This document shows positions 51,950 through 63,970 of a stretch of DNA of 64,000 bases, piece by piece (positions within the stretch are counted from its first letter, which is position 1; each line of letters starts with the position of its first letter). Source of the DNA: Muraenolepis orangiensis (Eukaryota > Chordata > Actinopteri > Gadiformes > Muraenolepididae); assembly GCA_027704905.1 (NCBI GenBank), contig CM051002.1:2231196-2295195 (forward strand), given 5' to 3'. The notes under the pieces were generated by a model, which worked only from the letters and a program-made list of their open reading frames with translations, was not told the DNA's origin and ran no database searches. A program made the translations under genes and the position numbers.

Positions 51950-51950
51950 T
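51919..51950. repeat. (AAT)n microsatellite
   Basis: About ten ATA/AAT units. Confidence 0.93.
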
Positions 51951-52267
51951 TACAATTTGTGAATCAAACCACGTATTCAGTGTATTCATCCACAGAATAC
52001 GCAGGGAAACCAATTTGTAACTAAATATGAAACATATCTAAGTCATCAATTGGTTATGTCATTGATGTCTGTAAGGCAACTAAATAGCATTATAATAAAG
52101 TAATGAATTGTCATGTAATGTTTATTCAGCATTCACATTATTCATCCCATACATAGTTATTATCATTGTAAATTTGTAAGTTTTGTACCGTATACTTTTT
52201 ATATTCCTAGTTTCCTTATCATCCCATCAGAAGTGTAACAAAACCACTCCTGACCATTCTTCCATCC

Positions 52268-52348
52268 AGGGCTCCACCCTCCACCCTCCACCCTCCACCC
52301 TCCGCCCTCCGCCCTCCACCCTCCGCCCTCCACCCTCCACCCTCCGCC
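52268..52348. repeat. Heptamer repeat ccaccct/ccgccct
   Basis: About 11 C-rich 7-bp units with an A/G variant at one position. Confidence 0.93.
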
Positions 52349-52610
52349 CACTGACCAAATGATCCACAATCACAGCATTTCTATTCAACTCTACGCAGAG
52401 GACACGTAGCTTTATTGTTTTCGTACGACCCAACAAATTGTCTCTTTTGCAGGACTGATTGAATGATGTCCAGTGCTGGCTATGTCAGAACATCCTCCCA
52501 CTTAACACAGAGAAGTCTGAGGTTTTGATCATTGGCCCAAAAACACGTCTCTGATGTCATTCAGCCTTATCTTGGCTCTCTGGCCGCAAATGTCAAAACG
52601 GAGTCTAGAA

Positions 52611-52933
52611 ATGGACTGCATTTATATAAAGCACTTTCCTAACCAGTGTGGCCGCTAAGAGCGCCTTACAAGTCATACCTCAAAAGCACCAACTCAGACA
52701 CCAGCGGCGGCGGAGTCAGCCATGCCAGGGGACCGCCAGGGGACCGCCTCGGGGGCAGTTGGGGACCGCCTCGGGGGCAGTTGGGGACCGCCTCGGGGCA
52801 GTTGGGGACCGCCTCGGGGGCAGTTGGGGTTAGGGGGTCTTGCTCAGGGACACCTCCACACTTGGCTAGGAGGAGCTTGGAAATCAAACCAGCAACCTTT
52901 CGGTTGTCAAACAACCCACTCTGCCTCCTGAGA
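52611..52933 (-). mobile_element. tRNA-derived SINE, family B, inserted in the LINE
   Basis: The reverse complement of the element at 4563-4810: starts atggactgcatttatataaa and ends with a head containing aaccagcaacctttcggttg. The middle of the body is replaced or expanded by a minisatellite at 52717-52826. Confidence 0.8.
52717..52826. repeat. Minisatellite inside the SINE, about 24-bp unit, 4-5 copies
   Basis: ggggaccgcctcgggggcag followed by tt recurs, with one unit shortened by a base. Confidence 0.9.
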
Positions 52934-53575
52934 CATTAATAAATCCACAAGCTTTTACCAGTTAAGAAATATTTCCAAAATCTGAAGATTGCTCTCTTTC
53001 AAAGACAAATAGAAAACCATACATGCCTTTGTGTCATCTCGCCTGAGCCTTCATGCCATAGACTCCAGGTGGTACAGAACTCGGCTGCTGGGCTGCTATC
53101 TAGAACCAATAGGAGAAACAATGTCACTCTAATTCTGGCATCCTGCCAATCACCTTTGAGGGTTCCAAAAATTGCCTTAATAACTGTTATGCATGGGTGA
53201 GCACCAACGTACATAGGTGAGCTGTAATCACTGTATCAACCAAACCCCTGACTGAGGTCATCTGACAAGGGATTGTTAGCCATCCCAGAGTCTAGGATGA
53301 AGACCAGGGGGTATCGTGCTTTCACGGTCACGTAGAATTGCTTTTAATCTGCTTTAATTGTACATTTTTTCATGTTTGGGTTGATGTTGTTAAACTAAAC
53401 TAAAAAAGTGTAGTGTGGATTGTGTATACTGTATAGGTGTATGTTTTTTAACTAAATGGAATCAGTTTTTTTAATGATTTCTGTTTTATTTTAATGCTTT
53501 GTTGTGAAGCACTTTGCGCTGTATATGCTTGGTAAGTGCTATATAAATAAAGGTAGTATTATTATTATTATAATA

Positions 53576-53927
53576 ATAATAAAATTATTATAAGTAGTAT
53601 ATATGCTCCGGTATGCACATGTGCTGGGCTCTTTAAAGGAACAGAGAGCCAATTAAATATTTTAAAGCATAAAAATAAAGAGTCTCAGCGGTATAAGATG
53701 TAGCTTGCTCGGTGGATTGTGTTGTTCTGTGACCATGCCTCTAGTGACTTGTAGCATGACAGTAAAGCGCTACTCTGAATGCTAATGAACATCGTCTCTG
53801 GAAACCACCTCTCGTCGCATGATTCTGCCGCAACATTCCCAAGTGTAGAGCACCGCTTCTTTGAATAATCTTTAAAAAAAACCTCAAATGTTTCCGAACA
53901 GTAAAGCTATTGTCTTGTGTTTTCCAG
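53576..53927. other. fhit: Intron leading to the FHIT triad exon
   Basis: AT-rich start with (ATT)n, then a polypyrimidine-type acceptor region (gtcttgtgttttccag). Confidence 0.5.
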
Positions 53928-53996
53928 CATGTGCATGTCCATGTGCTCCCAAGGAGGGCCGGGGACTTTGAGCGGAACGACAGCGTCTACGATGAG
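53928..53996 (+). CDS. fhit: FHIT catalytic histidine-triad exon (equivalent of human exon 8)
   Basis: The exon starts with HVHVHVLPRRAGDF and ends RNDSVYDE. HVHVHV is the HxHxHxx signature of the HIT family; the middle histidine corresponds to human His96, the nucleophile that forms the nucleotidyl intermediate. SVYDE aligns with human SIYEE around Tyr114, a known Src phosphorylation site. The acceptor is ttttccag and the donor is gag|gtagga, in phase 0. The 69-bp length equals that of the human exon. All triad histidines are present, so the encoded enzyme should be active. The terminal coding exon must lie further downstream. Confidence 0.96.
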
Positions 53997-54986
53997 GTAG
54001 GAAGGTTGGCGGGAGCATTGCCTTTCTGCATTTAATTTTTCATTAGAATGCACTGATCAGTTTAAGCGAAGTATTACACGTTACCATGTACACGCTGTAT
54101 ATGACCCTTTAGGATTACAGTCTCACAACAACATGCAAACATCGGATCCCAATCGCTCTAAACACTTTTTCATCGCACTATGTGGGGTTTTCACAACTAT
54201 CGCTCCATCGCTGCGCAGCTGCGTTAGAGAAAGATCAATATTATGAACATGAACATAAATAATAGCAACCTTTTGAATGGGAGAAATACCGTTGTTCACC
54301 TTTCACCCCGTTCGAAGGCTGAACACTCTATTGTTGAAATGGCATTCTATTCATCATTTGTCATGTGTTATAACGCTTGTACCATGTACCATGACAGCAA
54401 ATGTACTGTTTGTTTAATGAACTGACACACCTGTTGCTCTTAGTAAGTTTAATTAAACACAGGAGAGATAAGGTTGAACAAATATCAGCGTGTGCTCCTG
54501 CACCGTGCAGCCACAACACTTCACTGAGGAACACAATAAGCATGCCTTTCAGACGCTTTAAATTTCTCCATGACATTTAGAATTTGTAACAAGAGAGTTT
54601 GCGGGAAATGAATATCAATGAATGGCTGTGTTTGATATGAATATTCTAATAACCGCCTCTAATAACAACAAACTTCCCAATGCTTACCCCAGCCGTGCCA
54701 GAGGCACAAGAAACACAGCAGCAGTGTTCCCACCGAGTTCTCTGCCGCGGAAATAGAAATAGGTGTGCTTTAATTTGCACTTGATCACCAGAGTTATTGT
54801 GTGAGGAGCACTACTATTATATATATATATATATATTTTTTTTTTGGTTTAATTATTCGTTTTTTTATTTGTGCATGAGCACTTCAGTCTTTATGGCCTT
54901 TATACCTAAATATAAATCTGAAGGATTTAATCCTCATTATTGGTCATATGCATGTACTAGATGTAACTACAATTAGTTTCCCAACC
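53997..54986. other. fhit: Intron downstream of the FHIT triad exon
   Basis: Starts at the gtagga donor. Includes (TA)n at 54816-54836. No further exon in phase 0 recognised. Confidence 0.45.
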
Positions 54987-55172
54987 TTTAACCCATCCTA
55001 GTATTAGGAGCAGTGGGCAGCTATTGTATATACAGCTGCCCGGGGAGCAGTGTAGGGGGCTGGTGCCTTGCTCAAGGGGCACCTCTGCAGTGGCCTGGTG
55101 TTTCAGGGACTTGAACCAGCGACCCTCCGGTTCCCAAGCCAACTTACAACAGACTGAGCAACTGCCGTCCCC
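54987..55172 (-). mobile_element. tRNA-derived SINE, family A, copy 5
   Basis: Reverse orientation: tttaacccatcctagtatta, tgtttcagggacttgaacca, agactgagcaactgccgtcc. Confidence 0.87.
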
Positions 55173-56647
55173 CACCTTGGTACATTAATGTGTTTAATGT
55201 ATGTGTATTACAAACAGTATTTAATAAGCCATAAGTTGAATGGTTTATTTTTTTGTGAGCAAAAAATCGAACTGAAACCAGCAACCTTCCAGTTCATTGA
55301 AATGAAAGGGTGTAGTGTGTTTGCCGTGTTCCTCACGTGTTCCCTTGTGAGGGTCTAGGAAAGGACCATAGAACACAACACTAGTGCAAGAAAGTAGATG
55401 CACTGTCAACTCAGGGTTCTCCTGAGGATAGTTTCACAGGGTCGCACTCCCACTCACTCACACCTCAGGCATGCCCACCTCGACCTACTAATATGAACAG
55501 GTTGGTCATTGAATAAACACGAATACACTCCAGTTACAATATGTTTTAGTGTGTGTGGTTTGGTCTTTGCATGCTCTTGAACAGTCCAATTTAATTTAAA
55601 CTTTGCACAATGTAGCCTGCAACCACCTTTTTGGTTTTATGATAATACTCCCATGCATTCGATGGTCTGGGTAATATAAGAGGTCCGTGTACTTTTTGAT
55701 ATTTCAAGTTTTCCTTCATAAGAAAAAAATGTAATAAAATTAAAAAGGCTTATTGAACTTTTCAATATGATAAACGAATATGAAAAACGTTCAATTTGTA
55801 GTTTCCATGTGACGTCACTGCCTTATTGGAACGCCCGCCTGGAGGGCAAAGCATGGCTTTCTTCTGCTAGTCCTGATTCAATAGCTTTTTCATTGAGGTA
55901 TTTTAACCAGGTCAAGCCAAACGGCCGGACAGTTGTGTGCGATCGGATGTACTAACCCGACCAAGAGACAAGCCTGAGGTTGAGTTTCTGAGAAAGATAT
56001 CCCAGAGAGGAGAAGATTGTGGATTTGTGCTGTTAAATGCGCCTCCGTCCCACAGGGAGGGAAAATAATAGAAACCATCAAAGAGCACGTCTCTTTGCAG
56101 TGAACATTGAATCAAAGGTTAGCTAAACACTGAGTATTTTAATTGTTGTATTTTAAGTTATTATATCTTTACGTAATCATTCTGACATGGTTTGTTTTTT
56201 CGTAGACCGATGCAACCTACTTCAGTGGCCTTGACAAGTTATGTTGGTTAACAGCAGTTGATGGAGGGATAGAGGGGTTAACCAGTCTGCATTATATCAC
56301 AAACCTTTCATTGTATGTTATATTAACAGTTGTATTAGCGATAGAGGGGTTTACCATTTTGCATTATTTCACAAGCGTAACTTTATATATTATATTACCC
56401 TAGAAATCAGGAGTACTTGAAAAGTACTTACTCTTTACATTCTTATATTTTTTGAAGCAATAAATAAATAATGTGATAAATAAATGCGTGCTCGGTTGAC
56501 CGAGAAGACACTTGCAACATCTGTCTTTCTTCGGGCTCACCAACTGCATAATGTTCTCCACATCGAGGTCAAGGGTAGCGTGGTTTAGATCGTTTTTGCT
56601 TTTATTACAAAATAGGTATGTTTCCAGCAGGGAAAATGGTTTCCTAG
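55173..56647. other. Intronic stretch without recognised genes
   Basis: A direct repeat around gatagaggggttaaccagtc / gatagaggggtttaccattt (56267-56390) spans about 75 bases per unit, twice. Short open frames here lack domains. Confidence 0.4.
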
Positions 56648-56727
56648 ATACATTTGACAATTTTGAAGTGTTGGCTGAAGAGATGGAGCGCAGGGAGGCC
56701 GAGGCTGCGGAGGCATTCTCCATGTGA
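56648..56727 (+). other. Candidate coding exon of unknown identity, possibly a divergent FHIT C-terminus
   Basis: After a possible acceptor (ttcctag) the frame reads DTFDNFEVLAEEMERR, then EAEAAEAFSM and a stop. The last part faintly resembles the human FHIT end (SEEEMAAEAA, ending YFQ) in composition, in the EEM motif and in its distance from the stop. It lies 2.7 kb downstream of the triad exon on the same strand. The phase is wrong, however: the triad exon ends in phase 0, and no AG acceptor puts this frame in phase 0. A good donor-like site (cat|gtgagg) overlaps the stop, so it might instead be an internal exon of something else, or chance. Low confidence. Confidence 0.22.
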
Positions 56728-58209
56728 GGCAGACGGGGAGTACCCAGAACCTGAGCTGCAGAGAGCAGAGAGTGACTGCTGGTGCCTTTACTCAACTTGC
56801 CCTCCGACGCCAACAGAGATCATTCTGCTACAATGAATTTCAGCGTGGGCATGGGTTGTTGTTGTTTTGATGGTGAGAGAGCCTGTGTGTTAGAGAGCCT
56901 ATGCATTAAGGTTTTACTTTTCCTTGCACCCATATTGTATGGTTGTGAATACCAATCCTGAGTACAGTTTTAGATATAATACACACCACTAACGTCTATT
57001 CAGGGAACACGCCGGAATCACACATGAGGGCAAAATGTCTCTGAATGAGTTGGCTTTGCGCCATACATTGGTTTCTCCACTGATGATAGAGTATACTCAC
57101 AGGATGCTCATGCTTCCACTGAAGGCCTAACTGCCCAATTGTTATTTATCATTTGCAAAGGTCAATGGCTTTCAAAGCTAAGTGTCTTGGCCTTTTGATC
57201 CAACCCACGTAAATAATCCACAGTCAAGGTTGTCAGCGGTCTGATACATGTTTGGTAATTCTCGTAATCGTCTTGGCTTGTTCGGCTTGTTGCCAGTTTT
57301 ACGCCAACCTTGGATTTTGCTGCATCTGTGAAAAAGTCAGCGAAGTTAAAATCCTCGTTCATCATATTAGATCATCAATATCCTTGTTTGGTATCGTCAT
57401 TTTGGAATCCTACTAACAATGTTTGGTATTTGTTGTATTAACTCTGCTTCAGGAACATACCTTTAATACCGTTTATTGAGGATCACCTCATCGTTGGGGC
57501 TCAATCCAAATGAACACACAGACCGGGCTTGTTTCATGAATATGTCAATTCAACTTTTAATCAAAGCGTTTTTTTTGTTTTTTTGTTAATGAAGGTGCCA
57601 CTTAAGCTCATTGGCTCCTTCTAAGCCACTCAGAACCTTTATCAGTACACCATGTGACCTCTTCCATCTCCCAGCCGTGAGTGCTGTTGATGGGCCCGTC
57701 CAGCCGCTGCATAGCCAAGAGTGCTCTTTTGATGAGAAGGATGCAAAGACAATTTCACGTTCGTTTTAGACACACGCCCTGCACAGCCTATGAAAGCAGT
57801 TCTCATTCATAATGAGAGATTATTTCAAATAGGCTATTTAATCAGGACAAAACAGCCTAGAGAAACAAAGTGAATGGCACTCTTCCCCTCCCCTCCTCCC
57901 TTCCTTCCCCTCCTCACAAGCTCATCTGGGAGCACTAGGAACTCAATTACCGCTGCTGCCATGCTTGCTGCAAACAATGTCAGCTCATGATTATATGTTG
58001 TAATGATGTTATTTTCTTCAATTAGGCATTCTAGCCATGGCATTAGCTCTGCCCCTTTACATTAAAAACTACCATTGTTTTCTTTGAAAAACAACTTAGC
58101 TGTTCTTATTTCTGTTGTTGATTTATTTTTCTTCCTCGGTTCTTCCTCATGTTTAAAAGATCTTGTCAATAGGTCATGTCTTAACTACTGAGTCGTGTAA
58201 AGCCTGCAA
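56728..58209. other. Intronic stretch without recognised genes
   Basis: Mostly unique sequence; no exon recognised on either strand. Confidence 0.35.
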
Positions 58210-58419
58210 CCTGCAACTATGAACCCGCAGGAGAACTGCTCTCTCTTGAGATGTGCACATTCAGGAGAGCTGCTCTCTCTTGAGATGTGCACATTCAGAT
58301 CATCACATGCACATTTCCTTAATTTCCCTCGGGATTAATAAAGTTTTCTGAATCTGAATTCAGGAGAGCTGCTCTCTCTTGAGGTGAGCTGCTCTCTCTT
58401 GAGATGTACACATTCAGGG
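58210..58419. repeat. Tandem repeat interrupted by a retroposon tail
   Basis: gagctgctctctcttgagat with gtgcacattcag occurs four times. Copies two and three are separated by 58318-58365, which holds aatttccctcgggattaata followed by aag, a 3'-tail motif common to teleost retroposons. Confidence 0.75.
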
Positions 58420-59282
58420 AAAGGGAGGAAAGGATTTCTTTAGTTTCTCGTTTTTCAGGTGTATTTTTCTGTTTACAACTAATGGTGCATCAAACAATTC
58501 AATTCGTCTAATGTGTCCCATTTTCATGTGCATTATTCCAGTGTGAATACTTCTGGCAAAGGAAATGTATGGATGTCCTGTTTCTGCATAGCTTTCCAAG
58601 CTTTCTTTGGTTTGGTTGTTTGTCTTGATGAACACACACTCATCGTAATACCTCGCTTTCCGCCATATTCCGGCTTGTTTACACGGGACATCCGTGTTCC
58701 GCTCTTTGTTCTTCTCTCTTCCCTTTGTCGTGGCATTGTTAATGTGTGCTCTTGTTCCTCATCTATGGCATTTTGTCCCGAAACCCTGAGTGCACGGATG
58801 TTTGGACAGAGTGATCATATTCAAGTGTGGCTCACTTTGCTGTTCCTTGTATTTGATGTATCATCCATCGAGGCAGTGTTATTAGGTAGTGCAAAAAGTG
58901 TGGGGGAGGGGAGGAGGCCCAGCAGGTCTTGAGAATGTAGTGTCTCGATGGCAGGGCTACAATGAGAAATATCAATGCATCCTGGTGTTCCTTTGGTCCT
59001 GACGACAGCGCACGATTCATCACTCTGACACTCACCTAGTTAACATTTTTATCAAAGGTCCCCGATTTGTCTATTTTTTTTTTTCTTTCTTTTTTGCCCT
59101 CCGTCCATACGGCGGCAATGTATGATTTCTTCTTCTTCTTTTTTTCGCTGATAGTTTAGATTAAAGGAGGAGATCCATAACATGCCCACCACCCCCAGTC
59201 ACTGTCACACAGATGATGAGCAATCCCGGGCGACCGGTCCCTTCATTCATCATGGAACCACTGACAGAACAGTAGAGGAGAC
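58420..59282. other. Intronic stretch without recognised genes
   Basis: The 139-residue open frame at 58513-58932 is Cys/Phe-rich with no recognisable domain. Confidence 0.35.
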
Positions 59283-59298
59283 CGGGGGGGGGGGGGGG
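59283..59298 (+). repeat. Poly-G run
   Basis: About 15 consecutive G. Confidence 0.8.
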
Positions 59299-59464
59299 AT
59301 GGGCCACACTGAGACATCCCTGACGTCGTCTTACCTGTTCTGAGAAGTCATTTGTGGGCGTGCGAGTCGTCCTGTCTGTGCAGCTCATTGGGGTTATTTA
59401 GACACTAAACTACTCCTGGGATGGGCCCGGCTTCTACTCCACATAACTCTCTCCTTGAAGCGCA

Positions 59465-59490
59465 CACACGCACGCACGCACGCACGCAGC

Positions 59491-59522
<32 letters not shown>

Positions 59523-59585
59523 CAGTCACTCACTCACTCACTCACTCACTCACTCACTCACTCACTCACTCACTCACTCACACAC
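59465..59585. repeat. Compound tetranucleotide repeat
   Basis: (ACGC)n, then (ACAG)n, then (ACTC)n of about 15 units. Confidence 0.95.
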
Positions 59586-59699
59586 AGCGTGCAGCAGGGC
59601 CCCATAACCAGAGCAAGATGGTGGAGCTCAATCAATCCCAAACGGGCAATTTTTGTCCAGTAATATATAGTATTGTTTATGAGAGGGTTCATTATTTTC

Positions 59700-60330
59700 G
59701 AAAAGAGCATCCTTACAGCTAACTTGATTCAAGATGTTTGTATTGCTATTTGCAACAATAGAATGCTTTCTTCCCAACAACAATACTATACAATACTATA
59801 CTACCTATGATATGCTATACTATATACTATAAAAAACACTGTATACTATACTATGTTCTATACTATAAACAACACTATATAATATACTATGTTCTATACT
59901 ATATACTATAAACAACACTATATACTATACTATGTTCTATACTATAAACAACACTATATAATATACTATGTTCTATACTATATACTATAAACAACACTAT
60001 ATACTATACTATGTTATATACTATAAACAACACTATATAATATACTATGTACTGTGCTAAATACTATAAACAACACTTTATACTTCCTATGATATGCTAT
60101 ACTATATACTTTAAACACTTGATACTCTACTATGTTCTATACTATTTACTATAAACAACACTATTATATACTATGTACTATACTGTATACTATAAACAAC
60201 ACTAAATACTACCTATGATAAGCTATACTATATACACTATATACTATAATATGTTCTATACGATATACTATATAATATACTATGAACTATACTTATTTTT
60301 TTATATGCTATAAACAACACTATACGATAA
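59700..60330 (-). mobile_element. LINE 3'-tail copy with expanded AT satellite
   Basis: The left part (gaatgctttcttcccaacaa) is the reverse complement of the LINE tail. From 59781 it runs into about 550 bases of actatactatgttctatact and ataaacaacactatata-like units. The same motif, reversed and much shorter, sits in the LINE 3'UTR at 2094-2191. Confidence 0.8.
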
Positions 60331-60890
60331 GAATACTGTGTTTAGTTTGTTGACCCAAAAGCAGAAGTAAAATATAATCAACAGGCTGTTTATTTGTTCG
60401 CTTCAAAACACACAGTTGGCAACATTTTCAAATAAAAAAAGTTTTCAAACTCAAAAGTTGTCTTTCAAGGTTAAACAACTCAGACGAATCTAAAATGTTC
60501 ACAATGACCAAAAAACTCAACAAAAATGTTTTCAACAGATCTAAAAATTGTTCGCAACTGGTAAACAAAAACAAACTGGTAACTGAAAAAAGCTTTAAAA
60601 CAGAAATCCAGAAGGTAGTTCAGGTTCAAGGGGTTCAGAGGCCGGTAAGTATGGCAAGAACTGGCGACCAACAGGAGCGCAGACACGCCTTTTGTCGGGA
60701 GTCTAATGAAGATTGGAATCAGGTGTGGTGATGAGGAACAGGTGCACGTCGTTCACTGAGTGTGAGTGCGCCTCTCTTGGCGGGTAGTGCGCCCCCTGCT
60801 GGCAGGTAGTGCGATGTGTAGGGGGAGGAGGAGGAGTCGCAGCCGTAAAATACTGTACACAATAAAAAGAAACCATGAAGTGACGGATGA
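60331..60890. other. Probable repeat-derived sequence of unknown class
   Basis: ttgttgacccaaaagcagaa near the left, an A-rich interior and cgccccctgctggcaggtag near the right are repeat-like in style. No termini, duplications or ORF could be assigned. Confidence 0.3.
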
Positions 60891-61914
60891 ATGTTGAGTA
60901 ATTCAGAAGCTGGAGTGCAGGAGGAAATGGGGAGTAAGAATGATATTGTGTGTAAACTACTGTTTAGGAGATATGATGCATCATATATAGCCTATTGGGA
61001 TATACATATTCGTTTTTCATATGTTAATAGAAATGTATTGTTAGTTTTGAGATGGCAGTACTCCTGCCCAGGCCCATAAGCAAGGCAAGGCCACCACAAA
61101 CTGGAGTTGCTTCCCAGCGCTACCCTGTGTGGGTTTAATCCAGAAAAGGAATTTCCCCATGGAGATTAATAAAATATTCTCTCTTTTTCTTCTCATCTTG
61201 ACAAACAATACCAGTTGTAATTCTAACGATAAAGCAACAGAAAGTTAATGTATTCAGTGTAGCTCTTTTCTTTGGTGTTCTAACCTGCAAGAGAACAGTC
61301 GAGAATAGGAATGTGAAAACAAAAGTAGTAGTTTGATTCCCATTTTTGAAGTTTCGCATTAGAAAATGTTGATGGAAACCGACAAATTCAAATCAACTTC
61401 CTCTGATTCACATTAAGAGTTGAAATGTTCGCAAAAGCAGAGATGAAAACAACTGCCGAATCAATTCTGATGTAGCGAACTTTGAACTCACGTGACTTAG
61501 GCTTCTTCTCATGCGTTCCTATGACCCCAAAACACGGCTTATGTCACCACCCGATATCCGTCATATTTGACGTAGTTGTTTCGCTCCAACTAGTGGATGG
61601 AAACACAACTAATTCGCAAACTTCGAAAAGTTCGCTTAAAATTTGCATCGACTGTTAGACGGAAACCCAGCTATTGATAAACTAGGAGGCTTGATAGTTC
61701 ACCTGGCTTGGACGGATCCAACTGGCTGCTCTGGGCTGAGTCTGATGATGACAACCAAAATGCCCTTTTCGCTCACCGTCACAGCATAGTGGAAGGCCAT
61801 GATGAGGGGGTCCGCTAGCACACCTGTACCTCGCAGGGGTTTCCACCGGTCTCCGTCTACCTTTAGTCATGTTTACTAACTCTCAACTTTCCGAACACGA
61901 TTTAAATCTGAACT
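60891..61914. other. Intronic stretch without recognised genes
   Basis: 61355-61670 contains recurring gttgatggaaacc, gtggatggaaaca and ttagacggaaacc motifs that suggest a MITE, but the ends are not resolved. Confidence 0.35.
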
Positions 61915-62205
61915 GGATCCGTGTCTGTGGAGTGTGTGTGTGGTTGGTGGCTGGTTTCAGCAGCCTCACCTGGCCTGAGTTAGACTGATTGACTGGTGAG
62001 GCTGCACACCTTTGGGTCATTGTTCATCAAGGCCCACAGGTTAAAGTAGCCACCACCACACACACTCCAGGAAGAGAGCTCTAGCATGTTACATCTGCTC
62101 TGTTCACCATGATTCAAACTCTTGCAATACACCGGGTTCCTCATCACCCTGTGTCCTTGTCTTAAGGGGAGGAGCCCTTAAGTAGCCATTCTAATGGCTA
62201 GTGGC
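61915..62205 (-). mobile_element. Dispersed repeat of unknown class, copy 2
   Basis: Reverse complement of 25490-25995. Shared landmarks in order: gtgtgtgtggtt, cagcctcacctgg, tcaaggcccacaggttaaa, ctagcatgt, ctctgttcaccat, cctcatcaccctgtgtcc and tagccattctaatgg. Here the internal unit that is six-fold at 25.7 kb is essentially single. Confidence 0.75.
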
Positions 62206-62475
62206 AGCGTCCTCTGCTACACTGTCCTTTCTGCAGTGAGGCAGGGTCAAATTGCAAAAAAGATATGTGGTCATATACAGTATGTCTCAATTTTAGTTTG
62301 ATCTGATTGGTTTGTGAATGCTAGCATATGGTTTGTTTATTTATGGCTTGAGATAAAGACTCTTTATCTACCTACTCATTACTTTAGTTAAGTTTTGTTC
62401 ATTTTCATTTTATAATCGTCATTGTATTCTAATGATTGACATTTGTGAGTAAATTGTTACATAAGGGTGTATTCA
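62206..62475. other. Intronic stretch without recognised genes
   Basis: No gene recognised. Confidence 0.35.
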
Positions 62476-62692
62476 AGGGGCGGCAGGTTAGCTCACTCTG
62501 TTGGGACCGGCTTGTGAACCGGAAGACACCCGGGCACTGCCGAGGTGCCCTTGAGCAAGGCACCAGACCCTACCCTGCTCCCCGGGCAGCTGTATATACA
62601 ATAGCTGCCCGCTGCTCCTCATACTAGGATGGGTTAAATGCAGAGGAACTCATTTCACTGTGTGTGTGTGTGACCAATAAAGAGGACTCAAT
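62476..62692 (+). mobile_element. tRNA-derived SINE, family A, copy 6
   Basis: Head ggcggcaggttagctcactc, a deleted B-box area (gtgaaccggaagacacccgg), body ctgccgaggtgcccttgagc, tail gggttaaatgcagaggaact, ending accaataaagagga. Confidence 0.87.
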
Positions 62693-63381
<689 letters not shown>

Positions 63382-63384
<3 letters not shown>

Positions 63385-63712
63385 TTCACACATCTGCTTC
63401 TTTTTTGGAATGTGACGATTTGCTGTAGGCTTACAATATTTATTGTCCCTAATGGATAGAATCTGTGAGCTGAGACCAACTACATGGTCTACCAAGCAAT
63501 AAGCAGGATTTAGTGATTTGAATGAGTTTTCAATGTATTTGTAATGTATTTCTTCGCCCTTGGCCCCATGGGTTTCATAGCCTTGTGCTCTCGTACCACC
63601 AGGGTACGTAGTCATGGCTTGAATTACGTGTCACACCATTCCTATATGTATACCTCGAGCTGCCTATTAGCTGAGGTACAGTGGCACGCAAGAAAGTTGT
63701 TGTAAAAAAGCA
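63382..63712. other. Intronic stretch without recognised genes
   Basis: Includes ggccccatgggtttc and other features of no clear class. Confidence 0.35.
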
Positions 63713-63970
63713 AAAGCATGTAGCATGGAGTAGTGGAAAGCATGTAGCATGGAGTAGTGGAAAGCATGTAGCATGGAGTAGTGGAAAGCATGTAGCATGG
63801 AGTAGTGGAAAGCATGTAGCATGGAGTAGTGGAAAGCATGTAGCATGGAGTAGTGGAAAGCATGTAGCATGGAGTAGTGGAAAGCATGTAGCATGGAGTA
63901 GTGGAAAGCATGTAGCATGGAGTAGTGGAAAGCATGTAGCATGGAGTAGTGGAAAGCATGTAGCATGGAG
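63713..63970. repeat. Minisatellite, 24-bp unit, 10 full copies plus a partial one
   Basis: Identical units containing gcatgtagcatggagtagtg. The 24-bp unit keeps frames open on the minus strand, giving MLSTTPCY-type repeats that should not be read as a protein. Confidence 0.97.

Larger units (their letters stand above)
52438..53575 (+). mobile_element. Degenerate LINE, RT C-terminal region and 3' tail, split by a SINE
   Basis: The frame from 52459 reads LNDVQCWLCQNILPLNTEKS, then EVLIIGPKT, a conserved stretch of non-LTR reverse transcriptases. After the SINE (52611-52933) the frame gives HAFVSSRL and LQVVQNSAAGLLSRTNR (about 53063-53113), with stops and deletions. The end, gcactttgcgctgtatatgc and gtgctatataaataaag followed by tattatt repeats, is a typical LINE 3' terminus. 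It is the second LINE lineage in the window and lies in the intron before the triad exon. Confidence 0.82.

Noticed and set aside
56751..56836. gag|ctgcagaga as a possible FHIT last exon (frame LQRAESDCW...LLQ, then stop)
   Set aside because: It starts with LQ as in the human exon, but there is no pyrimidine tract before the AG and no further similarity.
58513..58932. 139-residue + strand open frame
   Set aside because: No domain, no homology I recognise, Cys/Phe-rich composition typical of chance frames; no splice or promoter context.
63642..63966. Repeat proteins MLSTTPCY... and MLHAFHYS... on the minus strand
   Set aside because: The 24-bp minisatellite unit is a multiple of three, so frames stay open automatically; two overlapping frames are open at once.
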